Shown: positions 63,501 through 64,000 of the stretch, one piece after another
How positions within the stretch are numbered: position 1 is the first letter of the stretch
Layout of the letters: the number at the start of each line of letters is the position of its first letter
Assembly (NCBI RefSeq): GCF_000004075.3
Contig: NC_026660.2
Span: forward strand, 25,051,498-25,115,497
Direction: 5' to 3'
DNA: 64,000 nucleotides
Source of the DNA: Cucumis sativus
Taxonomy: Eukaryota > Streptophyta > Magnoliopsida > Cucurbitales > Cucurbitaceae
Notes under the pieces: model-generated
The model's input: only the letters and a program-made list of their open reading frames with translations
Databases searched by the model: none
What the model was told of the DNA's origin: nothing
Made by a program: the position numbers and the translations under genes

Positions 63501-64000
63501 TATTATTATTATCGTTCTTTCACATGGACATAGAAAGAATACGTAATAAATGAAACAGCATAATGATGAAAAACTATCTTGGCAAAAAACTCAATAGATT
63601 AGGCTTACCACATACCAATACTTAAAGAGTTTAATGCTTTTCTTGATCCACCAGACGAATTTAAAGCATCAAACATTGCCATTGAATCATCAATCACATC
63701 TTCAGATTTTAGCAACACAGAAGCACTTTCATCTTCATTTGGTTGGTTTCGTCGAAATCGAAGTTCCATTGTTAGTCCACTTTCATTATGTATTCTCGTC
63801 ATAGGGGAAACCACAATGGACAAACCATCCTGCAAAGTAGAGGGGCATAAGGGTTGTTTATAGTGCAATCATTTTCAAGAATTGTAAACTCAATTGAAAC
63901 AATTTATTCACAAAGTGATACAAGTTACCTCAGGATGATGAGAAATGTCAACCACAATAAGCGGCCCTGGATAAGTTTTGGAATCTATAGAAATGAAAAG
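51522..64000 (-). CDS. VPS13-family lipid transfer protein, C-terminal part (5' end off window)
   Basis: Partial gene. Exons: 64000-63929, 63829-63616, 61504-61085, 61014-60737, 60543-60461, 60361-60281, 60144-59889, 59772-59386, 59293-59197, 58427-58147, 56904-56788, 56677-56510, 55870-55742, 55657-55568, 55452-55346, 55264-55128, 54976-54894, 54816-54721, 54579-54457, 52452-52369, 52189-52046, 51860-51522. They join in frame to 1,261 residues plus stop. The first part carries the VAB/SHR-BD region (TYPGPLIVVDISHHPEDGLS, MTRIHNESGLTMELRFRRN). The last part has the VPS13 C-terminal region (EGILKIAMEP-type block HQGILKIAMEPSILGSVLMQ, then KQIVVRIPRN). No PH domain follows. VPS13 proteins are rod-like bridges moving lipids at membrane contact sites. 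Arabidopsis relatives are SHRUBBY and VPS13M1/M2; the ending suggests SHRUBBY, unverified. Introns hold several retroposons. Confidence 0.93.
53338..53389. repeat. 13-bp perfect inverted repeat in VPS13 intron
   Basis: Arms ATATATGATACCA (53338-53350) and TGGTATCATATAT (53377-53389) flank a 26-base GT-rich loop. It is probably a chance structure in low-complexity intron sequence. Confidence 0.6.
57297..57420 (-). mobile_element. Possible retroposon fragment in VPS13 intron
   Basis: A T-rich start (about 57297-57306) is followed by GAAACTTTCCATTAGAAAAG and GAGACTAATGATCCAAAG. This wording resembles GAGACTAATGCTCAACAG at 61830-61847 and the reverse poly-A end of dispersed retroposons. I could not find target-site duplications. 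The extent is approximate. Confidence 0.35.
58727..58935 (-). mobile_element. Short retroposon (171 bp) with 19-bp target-site duplications
   Basis: TTATATATAAATAATAATT occurs at 58727-58745 and again at 58917-58935, a perfect 19-base direct repeat. The 171 bases between them begin T-rich on the plus strand, so the element lies on the minus strand with its A-rich tail at 58746. Its body (GAGGAAACAAGTCC, CAGACGCACCC, AGGTTGACATC, ACGCCCTCATCAT) recurs at 62106-62240 and 62894-62906. Long perfect duplications and an A-rich end are signs of LINE-driven insertion; a SINE or a 5'-truncated LINE both fit. It lies in the intron between exons 58427-58147 and 59293-59197. Confidence 0.8.
61776..61852 (-). 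mobile_element. Possible retroposon fragment
   Basis: GAGACTAATGCTTAAT (61779-61794) and GAGACTAATGCTCAACAG (61830-61847) are partial copies of the same wording found in the neighbouring retroposons. Boundaries are unclear. Confidence 0.3.
62243..62518 (+). pseudogene. Ty1/copia RNase H C-terminal fragment
   Basis: An open frame running to TGA encodes LLKESSQTPIRVYCDNKAAI, then ALTHNPVLRDRTKYIKVDNH, FIKEKVDVGVICISYLPTIE and TNMLTKSLSKRQF. This is the conserved end of copia polyproteins, the RNase H domain with its DNKAAI motif. Everything upstream in the polyprotein is missing, so it is a dead 5'-truncated piece, antisense to the VPS13-family gene. Confidence 0.88.
62527..62688 (+). mobile_element. 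Probable copia LTR (TG...CA, about 162 bp)
   Basis: A purine tract (GAGGGGGGAG, ending at 62526) follows the copia stop codon. It leads into TGTCGAATTTCC and an AT-rich stretch with TTTATATAAG and AATAAA signals, ending CCCA at 62688. Position and ends fit a 3' LTR. No second copy is in the window, so the boundaries are inferred. Confidence 0.6.
62698..62893 (+). mobile_element. TRIM-like fragment: primer-binding site, internal region, partial LTR
   Basis: TGGTATCTGAGT (62698-62709) matches 10 of 12 bases of the usual plant initiator-Met primer-binding site. A short non-coding internal region follows, containing GGTTCAAGCC. Next comes a degraded purine tract (AAGTAAGAAGGAG), then GTTAGATATTATATTAAA through GGTGATTTAAG, which I read as a 3' terminal repeat. 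Total length is under 200 bases with no coding capacity, as in terminal-repeat retrotransposons in miniature. Family assignment is from memory. Confidence 0.5.

Overview
This is a low-GC stretch of flowering-plant nuclear chromosome. Genes have GT-AG introns, and two encode chloroplast proteins with transit peptides (PsbO, HCF164). Others belong to plant-only families (CASP-like, COR413, NPH3/BTB, WAK-like kinase, PADRE). The organism is a eudicot. I suspect a cucurbit, from memory of protein and repeat wording, but the window alone does not prove it.

Layout. 1-1742 (+): C-terminal part of a DUF547/MIP1-type protein. 1743-10289: AT-rich, no gene seen. 10290-10754 (-): single-exon PADRE (DUF4228) protein. 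10859-15882: AT-rich, with an (AT)13 and a 28-base G run. 15883-17706 (-): CASP-like family 5 membrane protein with a tiny uORF. 19551-21172 (-): PsbO, with G-box and I-box upstream. 21957-23498 (-): COR413 plasma-membrane type cold-acclimation protein. 26971-29342 (-): NPH3/BTB protein, followed by an eight-tract G-quadruplex/telomere-like array. 33835-34929 (+): HCF164 thylakoid thioredoxin-like protein. 35558-39181 (-): WAK-like receptor kinase, convergent with HCF164. 39182-49796: about 10.6 kb of AT-rich, repeat-bearing DNA. 49797-50093 (-): small plant protein of unknown function. 51522-64000 (-): last 22 exons of a VPS13-family bridge-like lipid transfer protein; its 5' part lies beyond the right edge.

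The genes do not form an operon-like or metabolic cluster. PsbO and HCF164 both serve the thylakoid but are about 13 kb apart, with unrelated genes between them. Exon junctions were worked out by hand from splice sites, reading phase and family similarity. All the multi-exon models keep frame throughout.

I found no convincing undescribed system. The best structural finding is in the VPS13 introns. Two copies of one short retroposon lie there in the same orientation, flanked by perfect 19-bp and 15-bp target-site duplications. One copy was later invaded by a copia 3' fragment and a TRIM-like piece. Other items worth checking are the G-quadruplex array, a Met-(Ala)5 uORF 17 nt before the CASP-like start, and an unexplained ORF at 32925-33119.
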